Source: Taenia hydatigena (lineage: Eukaryota; Platyhelminthes; Cestoda; Cyclophyllidea; Taeniidae). From it: DNA of 64,000 bases. Below are positions 11,961 to 25,951 of this stretch, in pieces. The stretch is taken from contig JADWOT020000002.1 of the NCBI GenBank assembly GCA_036345935.2, forward strand, positions 2,886,692 through 2,950,691, read 5' to 3'. The translations under genes and the position numbers were made by a program. Numbering within the stretch: position 1 is the stretch's first letter; the number at the start of each line of letters is the position of its first letter. The notes under the pieces are model-generated. The model had not been told where the DNA came from, ran no database searches, and was given only the letters and a program-made list of their open reading frames with translations.

Positions 11961-14900
11961 ACGGGAACCTGGGACATTCGCACCCAATATCAGTGGATGG
12001 GAACAATTCAGGACTTACACGCCTAGCAGAATATGTTGTGGTGATGATATGAGCAGTGGTACTATCCCTTCGAGAAGAAAACAGCCACGTAGAAAGATGG
12101 CGAACGTGCATGCTGCGCTGAGTCTACTGCGACGCTGCTTATCATTCTGAATGACTGAGAGGTAAGCCTGCACACCAATCTCTACCATACTGTTTTATTG
12201 AATTTTTCCTCACTAATTTATTACCTCAAAGTAGATCTAAATACCGATTTTTCGCCTGATTGCTATCACTTGACAGTTGAGGGATGTCAGACCGGACAAC
12301 TAGTTATGGCGCTAGTGCTTGTGATAGACTGACCGAAACGCCGAAATAAGTGCATGCAAACACAAGTGCTTACCTTCGAGGTATGCAAAGATCAGGACAC
12401 TTTAGGATTGCAGAGCGCTTCAGCACATGGACAGCGATTACTGAATAGTAGTGTGACATCTTCTGTTCGATATCTTCCTCACCTCTGTAGTTGAAAGGAT
12501 GGGTTAGAGTGAACCCAACTCGCTTACTTGCATTCCATTGGTAAAGCAGGAAAGTGCAATCCCATCATTACATGGGAAATTCCAAAGGATTGCTAATCAC
12601 TAGTGACGAATAATTTAGGGCAATACCATTTCCTTGCTTACTGATGACCACGACGGAAGAAGTAAATGTCCCATTAAACAATAGGGGGTTGCATATGCTT
12701 GTTCTAGATGTATTTTATTGCAGTCCTACACAACGTTACTTTCAATGTACTACCTCCAACAACATTTCCGCATCCGCTATCACTATGATTCAGAAATTTA
12801 TAGTGATTCACCTAAGTTTTTAAACACAAACGTGAAAAACCAAGCTGCAGTGCCATGAAACATCTATTCGACATTTCAGTAGATATTATCCAAAATAGCA
12901 CAATCCACGGTAGAGATTGTACTCGTGCTTAAGCTTGCCATTTTGATTCTAATGAAGAAGAAGTTTTTTTCTGAATTGTTGCACGGACTCAATACATGCT
13001 GTTCTACTCTTACTTTGCCACACTCATATCCCCACTGAAGTCAGGTACGCGTCTAGTTGATGAGAGCGCATTTTGAATCCTGCTAACCTTGTCACGAGGA
13101 ATTCTTCGAAATTCTCCCTGCAATCATTACATTTTTGCTGGTTGCATAGCCAGTTTAAAGTAGATCAGAACTACTATAATTTGTTATGCAACACTTGCTT
13201 CGTGGTCATAAAGAAAGCAAACTGTTCACACTTTCTCTTGAATCAATTAACGACCAGGACATTTTCATCTGCTAAGCGTTAAAGTGAGTCGGGTTGGATG
13301 CAATTCACAATAGACTACACATTCACAGAAGGAAGGCAGATTTTACTCAGTCAGTCACATCAGAGTAATAGTGGAAAGTGGGATATGGTGGTTTAAATGA
13401 ATCATTTGGTGCAATTTCGTCTGTTTTGACAGATCGGATGGCAGCCATATACCACGGAACCGCTTTTCGTGGTGTGCACCACAGCTTATATTCATGATGA
13501 CATGAGAGTTTGTGCTTCTTAAGAGTGTGTGTGACTACACCATGTACCTCCTGGCTGAAGGAGGTGCCGACTACGATTCGCAGCATCAGTTTCGGCATTT
13601 CGCTACGTTAGAAGAACACAAGCTGTATCGATCCATTCGGCAGTAATTCAATGTGCATTTTGAAGGACAGATGTGCCGATGTAGAAATTGAGCTTCTTTG
13701 AGCTGTAAATAACTCAGCTTGATTGGTGTGGCTAGCACATCCAGTGTTATGAGGTTTCCCTCCCAGATGGCACCGCATCTTTCAACCTTATGTAAAAGGT
13801 AGTGGCATGATGGATTTAGCCGGCCGGGTTTTTATGAGCATTGTAACTCTCATGTTGGGAAGCACTGCACGAGTTCTGCAGGTGCTAAATTCTGCTATCG
13901 CTCTTCCGTTCGTTGTCTAACTGGCGGAACAAATCAGGGTGGTGTAGCACTAGTTTGAGGTCGCTGCTTTGTTTTCGCTAAGTATAATGCCCTCATCTTC
14001 AATAAATTAGTGGTCGGTCTCACTGCCATTCAACACTTCGCTAATGTGTCGCAACGCGATACCATTCCGCGAATTATGTTAATCAAGAATAGTAGAGGAT
14101 TGGATTTCAAAGCTTATTGCACTTGCATTCAATTTTGACGCAGCCCACTAGCATTTGACGCTGCCAAGTAATACGTTGTTGCACTTTCAATGCAAGTGTA
14201 ATGGTTGGCTTCTTAGGATGTCTTGGTAGGTTATGTGGACGTGCTGGTTAAGTAATAAGGCAAAGATTCCTTTGGTAATTTAAGATGATAGTCTTCAATA
14301 TCCAATATGCTAGTCCATTACTCATAAATTAGGTTGCACCTCGGTTGTGCGAAAACTCTGTGCGATGGAGCCGAATTGACAACTGAGTACGTGGTTATTT
14401 GCTCCCAATCACTGCCTGGCACGTCTAAGTGCAAAGGCGATTATTGGAATTGGGTCGATTGCAGATTCCTTAGTGTTTAACCACGCTGCAGAATTGGAAT
14501 CCATTTAGGTGGTGACCATAATTGTCCGACCGGAATCATCCTATGAGTAAGATGCTGCCTGTAAGGCAATCATTACGAATGCTTGCGTTGGTTTTTCCTT
14601 TCCTCTTCCAAAGGTATTTGTTTGCTGTATGAAATGAAGTCCGTATATAACCCCACCATATTGTCGCCTAATATCTCTTAAACCCTGGTGCATGTGAAAT
14701 GACCGAGAAATGATGTATGCTTGTGACAATCAGTGGCCGTAGTAATTGTGATGCATGTGTGAAGAATTTTTCGTCACTGCTTGAGGAGGAGGAGGAGGAG
14801 GAGGAGATTACATGGCATTTGCCTCACTAGTAGCGGATGATATGCACGAGGTGATGAGAATCTGTCAGACACTACCAATGTCCAGCGTCATCAAACCTTG

Positions 14901-15639
14901 CTCAATTTCCGTCGCACGTGCACACTTAGACGTCATTTTTCTTGCAAGCTGCTAACGTAGTGTGAAATTAGAAATAATATTATGTTGGAACCTTTCTCAT
15001 CACTACGCCTTATCAGAAACTACTGTCCAAAAATATGTGGCATGATTTGGGACATACAATAGTTGGATTGAATGGACGGTCAGGGATTCCCCACCATCCC
15101 ACAGTTCCATAAAACCTTTTATCCAAGAATACGATGCGTGCTGTAGCATGAGTGGAGAGAAGGAAATATGGTGACCAAATGTGTACTTGTGTGTGCAAAA
15201 TATGCATGAGGAATAGGGCTTAATGAAGTCAAGGGTATTTTGTAAGTGAAAACGCAGAAATTTGTTGATTGGTCGAATGAATCTTGTTATAATTTAATTA
15301 TGAAAGCGAGAGAGCTGGAGCTGGTGGGCGATGGATGTGTAGGTGGCGAGGATTTGTTAAAAGAGTTGTTAAATGGAATTTGGAAGGGGAGGTGGTGTCA
15401 CATGTAAATATATATGAATATATGTATGGGGCCAAAAATAACAGTAGTAGTGTTGGGTTCTAGAAGTGAATTGGTATAATGGTTGTATACGTGTGCGTCA
15501 CATGCATGTGGCGGCGTGGCAAAATGCAGGACTAATGATGTGGAACGACATAATAGCAAGGAAACGGTAACCTTTTATCAGACAATTATCTGATTTGTTT
15601 GCGATATGTCAACAGTAAGAAAATTAGAAATGCATAAAA
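11961..15639. other. Non-coding stretch
   Basis: Contains the GAG microsatellite (14783-14806). Short open frames at 11728-12150 (plus) overlap FN3 fragment B and its flank and are shadows. Nothing else recognised. Confidence 0.45.
14783..14806 (+). repeat. GAG trinucleotide microsatellite
   Basis: Eight perfect GAG units in sequence without a recognised gene. Confidence 0.95.
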
Positions 15640-16210
15640 TGGATGAATTTGCGAATGTGGGAAGGGTGGATGGAAGGGGTAGTAGGAGCAGAATGACTAT
15701 AACATGCACTTAGTAGGCGCATGCAAATGAGGAGATGGGTCGGTGTGGAGGAAGGAAATTGCAAAGGTATAGGTAGCTAACCATAACTGCTACTACTTGG
15801 AGGTTGTGACTGAGAGAGTGGAAGAGCAGGTATAATGAGGATGAATGAAAGGGCAAAATAAAGTAAACAAAAAATAAGATTTTGCGTAAGGAATGCGTTG
15901 AGAATTGTGTGCGTATAATAAGTTTGGGTTTTCGAAAGTCATATTTTGTTTGGTGATATAACGTCCCGTATTATCATTCACAACAAGGCTTTTTTACGTA
16001 CTGGTTGTAGTTTTCCTAGCAATGTCAAAGAAAAGAATGCTCACAGATACGAGGCAGTTTTACCTGTTCTTTCTTTGTAAATCTGCTCCTTTGAAGGAGG
16101 AAGATAAGGCAAGGCGGCTGAAGAAGGAAAGATTGGTGCTTTGGCGACCAATACCTCAGCCTTATGGAATATTTAAAGACTATTATAAGTCTACGAATCG
16201 TGTTTTGGTC
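15640..16210 (+). repeat. Unclassified dispersed repeat, copy 1
   Basis: Aligns along its length with 29035-29640 in the same orientation. Landmarks shared with small changes include agtaggagcagaatgact, acatgcactt, a block around cgtcccgtattatc, and ggaaagattggtgctt near the end. A 71-codon frame at 16022-16237 lies over the right part, but the 29 kb copy has stops there, so I do not treat it as a gene. No terminal repeats or coding domains were seen; it could be part of a retroelement end or a non-autonomous element. Confidence 0.6.
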
Positions 16211-19200
16211 ACCTCGAATAATGTGACAATTAACTGAGAACGTGTTTTACGGCGTTTGTGTGCTGCACGTGCGCAATCGACAAACCCACTCCTGACTACA
16301 TAGCCCAATATGTAGATTAAATTATTAATGGCTCTAAGCTACATGCCTTTATTCACTCTTCATCTTCTCTAGCATTCCTTAGAACGGATATTGCTGTAGA
16401 GACCTAAGTTTTATAATTTGGATTGTCATAAACCTTAATTTGCGTGCTTCTTTTCTATCTCTACTTTCCACTCCCCTCCTCGCCCTCCACAACCTCCCAT
16501 CTACTAAGAGCATACCTTTATTTAATTGATGAAGGGACTCCTTGTCGTCCCTTACATTGTTTCATGTGAAAGGGGAACGCAAAACGTTCGGCCGCTCAGA
16601 CATCATCAACATTCGGGAAAGTGGCTGGACAAAAAGGTGTAAAATCAAACCGTTAAGTTATAATTAGCAGGCTTTTGGCGGACTGGTGAATATATAGACA
16701 GTTGAGCATTTGGCTGCCACACTTCATTACATCAACACTCATGGCAGATTTACTTCTGCGTAGATAGAAAGGCATGGCGGAAAAAGGAAAAGGAAGTAAA
16801 AATTAGTACTTCGAGATATCGAGGTGGACAACGATACATCCTGTCAGTATAAATTAACCGGATGTCCTCCCCTGAACCTTCTCAATTTCTTAGTGTCAGC
16901 AAGGTTTGTCATCCTGTTTGTCAATAATCGGCAGCACTGCCAACACAAAACTCCACACACCGACTGTATTGCCTGGCTCCATAGCCAGTAGCTTCAAAAG
17001 TGATTGGAGTGATTATGGTTGTGACAACAAATCACCCTATGAGTAAGCCATAGGCCTTAGCCAATTGGGAGGCTTCGTAACCCTGAAAGAACTGGACTCG
17101 GTAATAAAAGGGAAGAGAAGGTTGTTTCTAGAGCGGCCACGCCGTAGTGGCAAATCTTCTCGAACCAAAACTAAGTTTACTGTGGTAGGTGAATGCTGAA
17201 ACGTGTGCATCCACATCGCGGGCCTTTAAAGTCCCTTGGAATGAATAGAACGAAATGTCATTCTACTTCTTTTGCCCATCTTCATATCTTATTCCCTTTT
17301 AAATGTAACAAGCGAGGCAGGAAGTAGACAAGTAGAACGAGATCATGTGAATTGGCGACCCCAAGCCTTGCACTACCATCGCGCATGCATGCGATAACCT
17401 GGACCAAAGCGGCGCATTCTTGATGAGGTGACAAAACCAGGGATATGGGCGTGGTGTGGTCACCGGCATCCATTGTTCACTCACCGCTTATCTTTCTTCT
17501 TTCAACTTTTCAATCGAGGTATGCATTGCATAGCTACTTCAAATGAGTGTTAGCTTACTCGAGTACACTAAGAGCAGGGCTAGCATTTGAGCTCGAAGAA
17601 GGTTGACACAATCCTTTACATTTGCGTATTTGTTAAATGTCAGGATAAAGAGAATCGAAAGTATAAATGCTACCATTACATCCAGCTTGTATCACATCTG
17701 ACCTTATCTTGCTTGCCAATAAGCCGAGCGTAATTTTGATCGCACTTCGAGTGCTCCGTAAAGTGTCGAAATTATCGAGATTCCTTAAGTGCATTAATGC
17801 GTTACTTAGGAGAAGCATATACAATGGTGTTCACTTTCATTGTTTTTCAGGACAAAAACCATGACACGTAGAATTTTTTCTATTCTTGGCATCTACTGGA
17901 ATCCGTTTTTCAATATCTTTTAGAAACATTATTATTAAGCAATCCATCAGGCACCGCATGGGTTGTCCAGCAATACTTACTTTGGCAATCACTACATCAA
18001 GCTAAATTTAAACAATTTGCCACTCATCAATCCAATTCCAAGCATAATGTCTCATCACTTGTTTTGCTAAATGGCGCTAAAGGTGGGGCTTTAGCAGTCA
18101 TGCCCACCCGTATTTAACACATGCTTCACTGTTATGTCAGTCCTTATTCAGCTGCCTATCTCAGCGATCGGATAATATTTAAAATGCTGCTCAGAAGAAT
18201 CTTTCGCCTTTATCGATGACAAGGTTTGTCATACTGATTTCCAGTACTTTGTTTATAATTTGTGCCGATCATCAAGCGATACCTGTAAATTGATTGGACG
18301 AGAGGGCCAGATGGGCCACGGGCACCACAATATTTATCAGAAGCGCAATAACCATTACACTAAGATTTACCCAGGAAGATGTCAGATGAGACTAGGCTAG
18401 GCGTTCTGGCACTAAAATTGATGGAAATAGGATGCAAGTTTGATCCACAATGTGGTTTTTAAAGGAAAACTCAAGGATTCCGTATACTATTACACCACCG
18501 GCAGTGCAGTAAAGCAATGATTCAATTCACGGCGTAGTATGCCAACGAGACTATGACAAAGGCGCTATATAATTGGTTGCTTTAGCTGGTACAGTACCTT
18601 AACAACGCCTACATACGGTGATGCATCGCACTCATCTACCACGGATAAAGTGCGATGATCAAATTCCATCGAAGGTTAGACAGATGTGCTGGAAACCGTT
18701 AAGTATAATAGCTAAATACAAGCATGACATTTGAAGCCATTGACGTTCAAGGTGGCAGGTGCTGTTATCGTAGCAAATCATATCATGCTAAGTGAAAGAC
18801 TAACCTGCCCGACTAACACGCTTTACTTCAAAGCAGCTAGGGCGCTATTTATAAAGTTATCAATAACGGGTATCGTGCATTTGTTAATGGATCTTCGTGC
18901 GATAATTAACAAAATTCTCGTTAAATGATGAACAAAATTGCTGGGTATTTGCTCGTTTGAAAGGATCAACCGTAGAGCGTTAATGGAATGGTTATCCGCA
19001 ATAAGAAATTCAAAGTATCAAGATATCAATAATTAGGATTTAACTCTCATGATAATAATTCTGCAACTCATGGCACTGGACACCTGCTTAGTGTCGACAC
19101 TCTTCTCAAACATTTGCCGTGTGAGTCTTTGCAGACGCTGGTGAGCTGGCGTGACATCTTCTGTAACATTAGGTTTATCCAAACAATCATTCCTTATTTT

Positions 19201-20904
19201 GGGCAAATGTGGTATGCTATCCATCCCATGTAGGGTCTAGGAACAAGACTTTTTGCGCCATCAGGGAAGAAGGCTTTCTCGAACCCGCCCGATTTATGCA
19301 CCAGTTTTAGCATTTTAAAGCATAGTTCTCACCGGATTTAGAACTGGCTCATTTTTTACATAAAAAAGATTAACGCATTAGAAAATTACCAAAAATAAAC
19401 AAGATTCTCTAGCCTTGTGTAGCTGCTACTCGCCCATCCTCCTCTATGTGGGTCATGAATAAAGGAAAAGTGACCTGAGGACTGTCAATCATTTGTTTCA
19501 ATTATAAGTTATAAGCATTATGTCGGCGAATGTTTACAGGCAATACCAATGACGTCAGAGTGGTTTTTCTCTGCAATTATATTAACGATGAATCTAGAGA
19601 TTAATCGTTTCAAAAAATGAGGTCCACCTTCTCTGCCAAAAAGAGGGTTTTACAAAAAACAGCAAAATTTACTGGCCTTTGTGAATTTTGCCTTAAGTGT
19701 GCGAAAATGAGTTCCTCTTCTTTGATTTTTAAATGAGAGCCTTAACTAGTGTTCATTAAAGCCAACGAATGCTTTAATCATGATAAGCAGTAAAGCGGTG
19801 GTCGCGATGTAGTAACACTTCCTGGATAAAATGGAGAAATGGTGTCGGAGGCAGAGGGGAATGGTTTATCCGAAGGCAACTTCATCCAATGTAGCAGTCG
19901 GGGTTTAACTGTCACTAGCAAGAATGGATACAGCGAAATTGGGTTAGCCTCAGGCGCGTTCACTATTGAAATCCCAAAGAATGACACACCGGCCCCGTTA
20001 AGTGCCTAGAAGAAAATGCATGCAGCTGTCCTCACTTTTATCCATACTTGCTTTTCTTTAGGAACCGAAACTGTGGAGCAAATGTGTGAAGGCGTAGCGC
20101 ATGCACCGATCTGATATCATAGAGTTGGCCAGACCTCCCTCTCACAAAGCACGTAAGCATTTGTTGGTCAGGCTATGAATGCCCTTACCGATGCAAATAT
20201 TTATCCGTTGATGTCTGCGTAACATGCTCGCAGTAGCAACAAAGTCATGCGATTTCTTAAGCCTTCTTGATTCGCCGCTTATTTCCTCCCGCGCAAAGCA
20301 TTCTACAAAGCATTCTGTGCAGTAGAGGCGCGTTTCTGTATCCACATTTACTTGAGTTACAGCAACAAGCAGATTAATCCACCAAAAAAACTCTCAAGGA
20401 ACTGGGACCAGGAAAGTTACTAATACGGCTCTTACACCCTTCCTATGACCTAAAGAAAATCACTACAGCCAGCTTCTTTTTAGATCAACTGAAAACGATA
20501 GATTAAAATTAAAGCCTACAGTTTTTTATGAGTTATGTGAATTCTTTAAGCGAAAATAAGGTTCGCAATAAAATATAGATGTGGAAACCAGTATTTGCAT
20601 GTGTAAAGCAAGAACTCAGCCATAGTCGTTGTTAGCAGCTCTTTGCGCTTTAGCGAAACCTTTTTATTAGGGAGATTCACCGATACCGACTACCGATTTC
20701 ATTACAATGGTCAGTGCGGAAGTACATCAAGGCAAATGAGTATCGAAAATAACCCCTGCAAGAAAATAGCCACGTATGTAGATTAATCATGCCGATATAG
20801 TATAACATTATGGTGACACCTCGGGGGTAATGTCAGCAATAAGTATTCCAGTAATTATGTGAATTATGTGACGTGCCAACTATTAATTGGGTGCTTCATG
20901 AAAA
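16211..20904. other. Non-coding stretch
   Basis: Only frames under 75 codons occur, without motifs. A short similarity between about 16895-16960 and 18210-18260 (aaggtttgtcat context) is too brief to call a repeat. Confidence 0.45.
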
Positions 20905-21290
20905 AACACTCAGCGTTTGGAGAAAAAGAGGAGGAGGAGTGGAAGAGATGTGGGGTGAGGTCCAATGCGGTGGAAGTAGTGAGGACGGTGGCCTGCCATC
21001 CGATTGCCTCTGCATATTGCCAAAGGCGTTGCGCGCTTAAAGTACGATGAGGGTGATTTGCTCTCCACGGAGCATTCTTTGCTTATCATGGAGAAATGAG
21101 TGAACGGCACAGGGCACCAGTTTTGTAGACTAGCCTTGTCACTTAGCACAGTGCTTCTGTGAGTTGAATTAGTCGGCGTGCAACTCCTGGTTGCAGGAGA
21201 ATTTTCAACGTCATCACCAGGCTGTCACGGTTGCTTTCTGCCGATGAAAATAACGGCAAGGAGGAATGGAATTGCAGATCTTGACACTCT
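20905..21290 (+). repeat. Old relative of part of the long duplication
   Basis: Aligns with 48330-48720 and its twin 61812-62202. Shared landmarks are a purine-rich start (gaggaggag / ggaggaggtgagg), gggcgttgcg versus ggcgttgcgcgc, ggagcatt, the word ttagcaca, and agactgccaccgttgctt versus aggctgtcacggttgctt. Divergence is much higher than between the two long copies. The short open frames here are by-products. Confidence 0.55.
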
Positions 21291-24200
21291 TTAGTTTATG
21301 AGAGGTCGAGTAAGGAATTTTTCCTCCTTATATTTAGAAATAGTTTTCTAAGTCATAGTATGCAATCCGTCTTTTGGTGTGCCAATTCAAACTCAAATGC
21401 GCTGATGAGTCGCAATGAAAGGGAAGTGTGGATACACTTGCGAATACGCTGTCCACCACTTTAAACTGGCTCTTCAGTATTGCGAGGGTTTCGACCTATT
21501 GATGTGCACACACGCTCGACTCTTGAAGCGCTGATGTGTTGTGGAGGCAAAATCAGAAGTGCCATCGAACTGACCACTGCAGATTTGTTTTGGTAGTAGG
21601 CCTCTGATCTTGAATCCACCCACTCATCATTCAGAGCCTACGTATTACTTGTTGTCGTGAGCATCATTTCTCGTACAAACATCACTGGATTAGATCGTCT
21701 GATGGCTTTCAAATAAATTATAAAAGAGATATGAAGGCGATTCTGTGAAGGAGTGGGGAAGGGCATAGGGCATGGTGTAAACAGCACTATGTGCAGCGCA
21801 AATAGACTCCGTGTACCGTCTATGCTGTGTCTTAGGCCTGTACATCAGCTCTGGGAGGGAATTATGCTCTCGTAATGAATAAGATCTGCTTAAGTCGAAG
21901 CGAGGCATTCAAGGCAGCTTCACAACTTACTCACTTGTTCAGCAAAACCTTGGTGGTATATAGCATTAGAACCACAGTTTGCTTCAGTTCGAATGCACAA
22001 GTGCTGCTTTCGGACGAGCGATTTCTCCCCCTCGAATTACTGTGGAGTGCCAATAATAAAATTACTATCACGTTTCTGATAGGTACCCTTCTTACTGAGT
22101 GAGATCATGGTCGTATAAGGTAAGAGTTGACTTACTGCTGCGTGTGACCGCATGGTGTATGTCCATTGTGCCCAACCTCTGCCAGTAGTCGTGAGAATTT
22201 GTACGATTAGAAATATACTTACGTTTTATTCCTTCGCCTAGCATAACTTACTTGAGATTGTAGCGATGTTACCTCGTTAGTAAAAGCTTTGCTTATTGGG
22301 CCTGCAGCTATGCATCATGGCCGATATTGAGATAGGAATTGCAACAGAAAGGTCGTACAGTTTAATGAAGTATTTAGACGGTGGATAAATCTCAGTTGTC
22401 ATTGGTGGTAGGTCTTTCCTCATAGCATTCCGTATCACCCATCTCTAAGGAATCCAAAGAAAGAACAGATCTTTCACATATCTGAAGACAGTATTATCTG
22501 CCATTACGTTTCCTTACCATCGCTACGCAGCCCACGCTGAAATTCTTGCTCTAATAAATATTTGCTCACAAAGCCAAATTGTTTTTAGCCTCAGATGTTT
22601 GGAAACAAAGTGATAAGCATTCTTGGTGCTGGGAAGGTGGTATCGCTAGAGATGAGTGATGAACTTAGGGGGACTAGGAAAAGGAAGGAGAGGGATTGCA
22701 ATAGCTCTTGCAAGAGAAAATGAAGGAATTGTGGGTGCAGGAAAGTGCTGGTCATTGTGCCTTAACCACGCAGCTAAATATGCCAATGATGATAAAAGAC
22801 GACACCTCAACACTGAAAGATTGATTGCACCTAGGTTTTACGAAATCAGTATTAATAGGAAAGAATAATTTTGAGCTGTTCTAAATAGATTTTCGTTGAT
22901 GCGTACATACTTTGAAGTAAGGGCTAGTTTTAAATGCCATCTTAGCAATGCAGAAGTGCAAATGAAATGATAGAGGTTGTGATTCTAAACGATGATGCAA
23001 TCGAATCAAGCCTAATCATATCACAGAACTCATAGTTTAGTTTTAACCCCTTTGCGCAGCATTCTAAGGAGACGTAACTTACGGCGGCAATGTTGAACAG
23101 CCCAAAACGTGGTTTCCATGATTTGAATTTGAGGACTAAATACCGAAAACTTTGCATGTTTTGAAAGCCTTTCAAGCCCAGTGGCGTAGAATGCTGACTA
23201 GCCATTCAATGCAAGAACCCAAAGCAAACGTATATTAAATGGCATTGCGTGATATCACCTTAAGTGATCACCACCGCATATCCAGGAATTTCACTCCGAG
23301 GTTACGCATTTGTTTGGCCCAGAAGACTAATCATGCTTTGCATGCATTTGTGCGCTGCACTAACAAAAAGCGAACAAGCACCCGTAACCCCTCCTGGTCA
23401 AGATTCGATGATAAAAGTAAGTTTGAAGATACGCAAAAAAACGTTTTGTAGGACAAGTTTTTATTAGTAGCTCGACATGCACAGTTTTCATACCAAACAC
23501 TGCGAGGTCTCATGCTATTGCAAATGCGGCTTACCCAGGACTTTTTCAAAGGCGGTCACGAGGATCAGCAGCATGTCTTTCGTTTAAAAGCAAAACTTAC
23601 CCAGAACAGAAGCAGAAATTAGTAAAAACAGATCAAATAACTGCTATATAAAAATTAAATTATGTTTTGTGCAATATTTTCTGCATGAGCAATCGGTAGT
23701 TCATGTTGGTTATGGGTACCTGGCTGCCAAGCAGAACAGAGGCTTAGCAAACTAAGGTTGCATGTCGAAAGAGGCATCAAGACGACGCAGACACACTGAT
23801 TTGAGCGCAGATTCCGATTTTGACAAAGGAACAATGCAGTTGCATCATAAAAAAATTGTTGCAGAGGGGTGCAGTGACCTTGCCGGGAATAAAGTAAAAG
23901 GTTTGTATTCTGCTTTTATAATTACGCCAAATGACATTCGAGGCTGTTATGTGGCATCTGAAACATCGTTGCTCTACACGTTTAAATCTTGTGCACTACC
24001 ACCTCCTAACCTGGTGGTCAGCGGTTCCTAATGGAACCGCATGTAGATACGTCAATGCAAATTGACTGGAACAACTTCATTGCAGGAAAAATGCTACGAG
24101 GTTATTTGTAATAAACTGTTTACAAAATCAACGCGCTGACGACTATGTGTAGAGCAAGAAAATCAAACATATTTTACGCATGACAGCCAAAGAGTGTGCG

Positions 24201-25218
24201 GTAAAGTTAGTGCTTTTAGTCAGCACTACACCAAAGTTAACCACAGGAGAGCAAGCAAAATCACATCCTTAGGAGCAATCCATGAAAATATAAGACCTCC
24301 AAGGACGTTTGAGACCTCATTAGTTCATGTCGTCGTTTGTAAACTTATGCATTCCATTTGGTGATTTAATGCCAAAGACACATCAGACAAAGTTGAGGTG
24401 GAAAACGATCTCATTTTGAAATGCCAGAAGTGTTTACTCTCCTCTAATCCTAGAAGTCGGTGCTCACTAAACTGTGCGGCACACTGACACACATCCAGAA
24501 GCAACTGATTACGCGAATGTTCAGCTGCACGAAAGTACAGGCATTGGTTAGATAGAGGGTGTGAGTTTAAATTAGATGTATTCAAAAAGAGAAAAATTTG
24601 CATTCGCAAGTCAAATGTTCAGCTTAAGCGCATTTTGGAGCTAAGCGAATTAATTATTTCTTCATACATGGCGAATTCGACATACTCGAGCCCATGCAGG
24701 TGGCAAAATGGATTGGAAAAATCGCAGCATTGCTTTCTAAGGATGCTCTGAAACGCTAGATAGTTCGGCATCCTAAACACGCGAATGAGAACTGTTGCCA
24801 CGATCACAAAATCATTTTTCGCTCGACTTATATTCGTTTCAGACTAATAGTTTGCATGCCAGCTTGTTTTATTTTAGCATTTGTAAGGTCACTTAGCAAC
24901 GCGTCTCGAACGATTGAATCTTCAATCATTTCGTCCATGAGGGCAATTCAGCAAGTGTTGGCGACTCTAGAATGCATGCAAATTCTCCTTTCTCTACATA
25001 GACTACTTTAGTATTTGTTACAGCACCGCTTAGGCGGCGTCAACCATATTTAATAAACAATATAGCATAAGGTTCAAAAGTGTACTAACGCAAATTTAAT
25101 TTGGTGTGGTATTATTCGAACAAAAATTGGTGCCTCATCTGCTTTCACGGTTGCTGACTCTGCTCAAACCTCCCGACCTAGATGCCGATTCACTTCTTCA
25201 TCTTATAGAAGTCGCAGA
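21291..25218. other. Non-coding stretch upstream of ankyrin copy 1
   Basis: No recognisable exon. An 89-codon frame at 23762-24031 has a basic start (SRRRRH) but no family features. Just before 25219 one frame reads DADSLLHLIEVADGSW, which could be coding or chance. Confidence 0.4.
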
Positions 25219-25951
25219 TGGTAGCTGGTCCTTCGGGCGGTGATACTACCCCAATTACTCTGTCTCAAACAGTAGACTCCAACATGCTCCAAGTTGCTGG
25301 ACAGCTACTGGAAAAGGCGTGAGTTGTTCTTGGGCCCATCATTGTTTCTCTTGTATGAAGTGACGTGTTGAGAACATGTTGTTCATTGCAATTTTACAGC
25401 TAGCCAAGCGCTTCGATTGCTAAGCAATAGCACTCGCAACCATAAGTCTATGTTTCAAAATTTGTGTGAAAACGTTACCATTTTGATATGAGCAACATTA
25501 AAAATACATCACATTCGACTGTACTTCACCTTTCCAGGTCGATCCCAACGTCCATCTAGAGGACCCTACGACGACTCCACTCATAAACGCTGCGGCAATG
25601 ATTTATATAGAAATGATGCAGCTCCTCCTCGATAATGGGGCTTACACTTACCTGTGTGATCATCATGGTAACACTCCCCTTCACTGGGCGGCAAGGAAAG
25701 GTGATTTAGTTGCCGTCACTCTGCTGCGTGAATCAGATAGCACTGCTGATGTGACAAACACGAACCACCAAACATCGCTAATGGAGGCCCGTCGACATGG
25801 TCACTCTGATGTCGTGCAATACTTGCTTCGGCACGAGGCCAATAGACAAGTTCAGTCCGATGATGCAAATGCCCCTGAATCTGTTGCTACTAGTTCCATG
25901 GCGTATGACACCTCCGACTTTGTGCCTAGTTGTTTCATTATGCATGGCTAG
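25219..25951 (+). pseudogene. Ankyrin-repeat gene fragment (copy 1), probably disabled
   Basis: Two exons related to the locus at 41.2 kb. Exon 1 (from an ATG at 25219 to about 25319) ends QLLEKA just before a GT donor. Exon 2 (25538-25951) begins after tttccag and reads VDPNVHLEDPTTTPLINAAA, then ankyrin repeats (GNTPLHWAARKGD, SLMEARRHGHSDVVQYLLR), ending at TAG 25949-25951. Copy 2 has five A residues before the donor (gaaaaaggc) and here there are four, so exon 1 ends in phase 2 while exon 2 must be entered in phase 0. The join is frameshifted unless an unusual GC donor is used. The intron matches copy 2 in patches (cagctagccaagc; cccatcatt), so this is a DNA duplicate, not a retrocopy. 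The later ankyrin exons are not found downstream. It could encode a short two-repeat protein if spliced differently. Confidence 0.65.

Noticed and set aside
16022..16237. 71-codon basic frame as a small gene
   Set aside because: It lies inside a dispersed repeat, and the second copy at 29 kb has stops at the matching place.
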